Below the pieces are notes generated by a model, which was not told the DNA's origin, made no database searches, and was given only the letters and a program-made list of their open reading frames with translations. A DNA stretch of 64,000 nt from Syngnathus acus. Its lineage: Eukaryota; Chordata; Actinopteri; Syngnathiformes; Syngnathidae. Positions within the stretch are counted from its first letter, which is position 1, and each line of letters begins with the position of its first letter. Of the stretch, positions 50,601 through 64,000 are shown in pieces. Location: the NCBI RefSeq assembly GCF_901709675.1, contig NC_051105.1, positions 10,588,604 to 10,652,603 of the forward strand. The letters are read 5' to 3'. A program made the position numbers and the translations under genes.

Positions 50601-50669
50601 GTCAGCCCACGTTACGTTGTGGGGGAGCCAGAAGCGTTCGTTCCAGAACCACGCCAAGATACCGGCCAT
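44683..50669 (-). CDS. cers6: cers6, ceramide synthase 6
   Basis: ER membrane enzyme that N-acylates sphingoid bases, in mammals mainly with C16 (and C14) acyl-CoA. Coding exons in transcript order: 50500-50669, 49188-49293, 48983-49113, 47966-48023, 47823-47873, 47650-47742, 46048-46176, 45845-45951, 45199-45355, 44683-44841; 386 residues (human 384). N terminus [20 protein letters not shown] is essentially human CERS6. The homeobox-like part holds [18 protein letters not shown]. The TLC domain holds the active-site histidine pair (FLHH, His211-His212) and CLHDAADVL. The acidic C-terminal tail [10 protein letters not shown] resembles the CK2-phosphorylated tail of ceramide synthases. The start was chosen by that N terminus; an upstream in-frame ATG (50703-50705) is ignored. 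Intron 1 (49294-50499) uses a GC donor. Introns 46177-47649 and 48024-48982 show no extra exon I can support. Confidence 0.96.
45064..45087 (-). other. cers6: 24-nt alternative exon of cers6
   Basis: On the - strand a pyrimidine-rich tract ends in GACAAG, followed by 24 bases encoding MGKWNPLH and a GTAAGT donor. It sits between the penultimate and last exons and keeps frame ([15 protein letters not shown]). As I recall, a longer human CERS6 isoform differs by eight residues at the same place, with WNPLHVSK in it. Inclusion gives 394 residues, skipping 386. Confidence 0.75.
49600..49703 (-). mobile_element. MITE family copy in cers6 intron 1
   Basis: On the - strand TTGGTGCCTTGCGATACAAG is followed by a TTATTCAGTGACC segment and then CTTGTAACTCAAA. 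This is the same family as 19103-19208 and 43105-43135. The right boundary near the TA at 49703-49704 is clear; the other end is approximate. Confidence 0.55.
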
Positions 50670-52303
50670 CTCTCCACGCCGACAGACAGTCACCAATCTT
50701 TCCAATCACCGATGGACGTTAAAGATGAGATCCAGCTCTCGCTCAGTGGCTGCTGCGGCTAACGACGGTGATGACGGGCTGGGGTACTGGCTGGCTGGGT
50801 GACTGGTGCTGAATCGCCGGTCGTCCGTGCCAGTCGAGCTCCTCCAGTGCGGAGAAGTGGACCTAGTCGGCTCCTCGCACGTGATTGGTGCATTTGGATG
50901 TCACACAACAAACCAGGACATGGTCACTTGTTTTTATCCCTCGAATAACCCACACAATGAACCAATGGATGTTTATTACGCGCATTCACATCTTTAAGCG
51001 TTATATTTTTTGTACGTACATAAAGTGGTGAAGCCTTGCGTATTTTTTTATACTTGGATTTATTCCGGATTTTCATACACTTGTGATACGAAAGAAATTA
51101 CATTATTTTTGCCATGATTTTCAACGCGTGAAGCTTGGTAAACCATGACACCTATCGGCATATTTGTGTATTACACTTGGTGCATTCGTTAATATTTTTG
51201 AAATGTACTGTTTACGATAACGTTTTGCATATGACTACTTTTGGAAAATGAATGAATACATAATTTTAGGGCAGTAGAATTGTCGTCTGCCACAATCCAG
51301 TTGTCATATCAATTGTATTTTTCTAGTTTCAACCAGCATCTCCTCCTGTGCAAGAATACGGCCATAATGCAAGATAAATGAGAATTTTACGACGGTGTTT
51401 AAGAAAATGTACGTCAATACATGACGTTTAACAAGTACCTACATCACGCCTCGTCACAATCAAAAATATGTTTGGGGTTTGAACGCGTTTCACAAAAGCT
51501 ACTATACTGCACACCAAACTGACATGAATCTTCAAATGAAGGTTTGTTTTGTATGCTATCGTTTAATTTGCACAAGCGGGGTGTGTAAAACTGTATTTAC
51601 CGGAGGCGTCAATGTCCTATTTGTTCAGACTCAAAAAAGGGAAAATGTTGACATAAGCCTATGATTCTCACTCACAAGGTGAGTTAGGGAAACAATTGTA
51701 CGCGGTCGTTCCTTATTTAAGTAGCAGAATTTAACAAGTATTTTTACTCAAGTACAGTAAAGTTGTACTTTGTAATGCGACTGCTCACGTAACATCTTGA
51801 ATCAGTACTTTTGAAGTGGTTGTAATGTACTTTGTTCCTCCCGACAATTTGGAGTTTATTTTGATTGTAAGAACAGTAAGAAAGTAATTGTGCTTTGTTA
51901 CTTCTCGTCCTTTAAAGTTCAATATACTGTAAAGTATTGTTATCTTCACATCAGTATTTCTACTTGTAGTAGTTTTTTTCTTTATTTGTTCACGCAAGTA
52001 TCTGTACTGCACTTCGATGTACAGGGTACCATTCCTTTAAAAAAACTGCGGAAACGTGACTGATCTGGCAACACCGCAACGCGCTGGTTCGTGCACGCGC
52101 GTTTGACTAGCCCTTTTATTTTCCGGGTTGCTCTCCTCGCAGGCGGCAGTTGCTCGGCTGCTGCTGCCAGCTGACACTAGCTGAAGAGAGGAGGTCAAAG
52201 CTGACTCGATCTCGCTCGCCCTCTCTTGGTGTCTGTCGCTTGGTGGTGTCAACGAGAGGCGGCAATAGCCGGCGCACGCAGCAGCATCACCACCACCACC
52301 ATC
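50670..52303. other. shared upstream region of cers6 and stk39
   Basis: The two genes are transcribed away from each other with 1.6 kb between start codons. Near cers6 and from about 52060 to 52303 the sequence is GC-richer and should hold the promoters and 5' UTRs. The middle is AT-rich and includes a repeat relic (51710-52025). No further gene is seen. Confidence 0.6.
51710..52025. repeat. decayed teleost repeat with AAGTACTTTTACTT-type core
   Basis: The stretch repeats short words such as GTATTTTTACTCAAGTACAG, GTACTTTGTAA, CAGTACTTTTGAAG and AAGTATCTGTACTGCA. This composition is typical of a very common fish repeat rich in AGTACTTTTACT words. Its boundaries are approximate and it ends within 300 bp of the stk39 start codon. 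Confidence 0.5.
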
Positions 52304-62591
<10,288 letters not shown>

Positions 62592-64000
62592 TGCTCTCTT
62601 CATGCCTCAAGCGGGTGAGACGGACGTGTTCAGGGTAGACGGGCTGAGGAGCAAAAAAAAAAAAAAAAGCGCCACTTCCAGCAAGCATCCTCCCTCCAGC
62701 AACGCCTCCCCCCCCCCCCCTCCCGAGCACCAAACTTCCCTGCGTTCCTCCGCCCAGCACACGAGCAGGGATCAGGATGAAGCCCAGGAAACCTACTCAG
62801 GATGTGAAAGAAGGTGATTTTGAAATGTAGCTTTGAATGTTTTTATTTATTTATTTTATTTTTTACATCACGTTACCTCTGGTGTTCCCTCAAAGCTCTT
62901 ATTTATTTGATTTTTTTTTCTCCTCACTTCTGCCAAAAAAAGACATTTCTTTGACTTGCTTTCCAAAAGCTCAAATCACGCGATTCGCCGTGTTTCTCCT
63001 GTCAAGCACATTTTCAAAACACAATGAATGTCTTTAATGAAAAAGACAAAGGATTGTATTCTATGAAAGGAGTATTAGGGCACACAGTGAAAAGAATTGT
63101 GACAATTAAGTTCTTATTTATAAACATTTCACAAATACGAAATTGCCAAATTGCTTGCAGGACTGTAACTCAATAGTTCTCTTCAGATATAATGCGACGT
63201 CTCAATTCTTACTACTATGACTTTCCCCTCAAATTACATTTTGCTAAAATTTTTGAATCGATAAATTTTTTACATTGATTCAAAATTTGCCCACGTTTTT
63301 TTTTTCTCGCACAAATCAGGCTTACATAATATGAATACAAAGAGGTGGAATTTTTCTGGAATGTCATAACTAGGAATTATAATCCACTTTTGTTGGTCAC
63401 ACATCAAAAGCAGGGAATTCCAATATTTTGAAAACCTGATGTGCTACAAGAAAAAAAAAACTTAAATTGGCATCAAATATGTATTAAAGAGCCAACGAAG
63501 CCAACTGTGATTAAATTATATATTGATAATATTTAACGTTTTTGTGCCCAAACAACAAATTTTGTACATTTTATATCTTTATTTTTTGCAAAATTACACA
63601 TTTTGTTAATATTCTAAGATGAAAACTAGTTCTAGTATTAGCAGTCTTTACCATGATAATTCATTTTCAGTGTTGCCCTAATAACCTTTCTAGTAGTCTT
63701 AACATGGACAACAAGGCTTGAGTGTCCAGGGTAGGGGGGAACCCCCCCCCAAAACAAAACAGCGCCCCCCGTATGCTTGCGTGTTGATTTGCTGCTCAAG
63801 TCTCGACAGTGTTAATGCTTCAAAACGCTCAAGGTGCCTTGTTCATTTTCATGTGCCTACGACAGTATTGTCAAAGGGAGACCACACGTATACTAAAGAG
63901 CCGCCGAGTCTACCCATTTCCATTTCATACACGCCGCCGCGTTAGTCCGGCAAGCGAAGCATCTTAATGTTAATGCACTTTTGGGCTGAGATGTGTCTGC
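62592..64000 (+). other. stk39 3' UTR and downstream flank
   Basis: AT-rich with A and C homopolymers (62651-62668, 62709-62720). ATTAAA near 63484 is a possible poly(A) signal. No other gene or structured RNA is recognisable up to the window edge. Confidence 0.5.

Overview
The window is a vertebrate nuclear locus from a ray-finned fish, most likely a compact percomorph teleost. Genes are multi-exon with GT-AG introns, many introns are only 56-150 bp, and the intergenic DNA carries decayed repeats typical of teleosts. No bacterial, viral, rRNA, tRNA or CRISPR features were found.

Layout, left to right: (1) positions 1-18988, + strand: the last three quarters or so of lrp2 (megalin), from LDL-receptor class A cluster II to the stop codon. 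(2) 19841-28362, - strand: three tandem short-chain dehydrogenase/reductase genes of the DHRS9/retinol dehydrogenase type, each with four coding exons and shared exon phases; a hAT deletion derivative with 8-bp target duplications lies between two of them. (3) 30965-37527, + strand: complete abcb11 (bile salt export pump, BSEP), 27 coding exons, about 1315 residues. (4) 39142-40457, + strand: complete spc25 (kinetochore NDC80 complex). (5) 40659-43880, - strand: complete nostrin (F-BAR/SH3), tail to tail with spc25. (6) 44683-50669, - strand: complete cers6 (ceramide synthase), with a 24-nt optional exon. (7) 52304-62591, + strand: complete stk39 (SPAK kinase), head to head with cers6. Its 3' flank fills the rest.

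Gene order and every relative orientation match human 2q24-q31 (STK39-CERS6-NOSTRIN-SPC25-G6PC2-ABCB11-DHRS9-LRP2), read in the opposite direction. Two differences stand out: no G6PC2 lies between abcb11 and spc25, and the single mammalian DHRS9 position holds three SDR genes here. The genes share no operon-like logic; this is conserved synteny. Some act in related physiology (apical endocytosis, bile acid export, epithelial ion-transport kinase, sphingolipid synthesis), but nothing in the sequence shows joint regulation.

Exon boundaries were set by hand from splice signals, reading-frame continuity and recalled family sequence. Every complete gene closes in frame with a coding length divisible by three. 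I did not find a new biological system. The best leads are small: two GC-AG introns, two micro-exon candidates, a shifted NPxY pattern in the megalin tail, possible gene conversion between SDR copies, several repeat relics, and a hammerhead-like inverted repeat.
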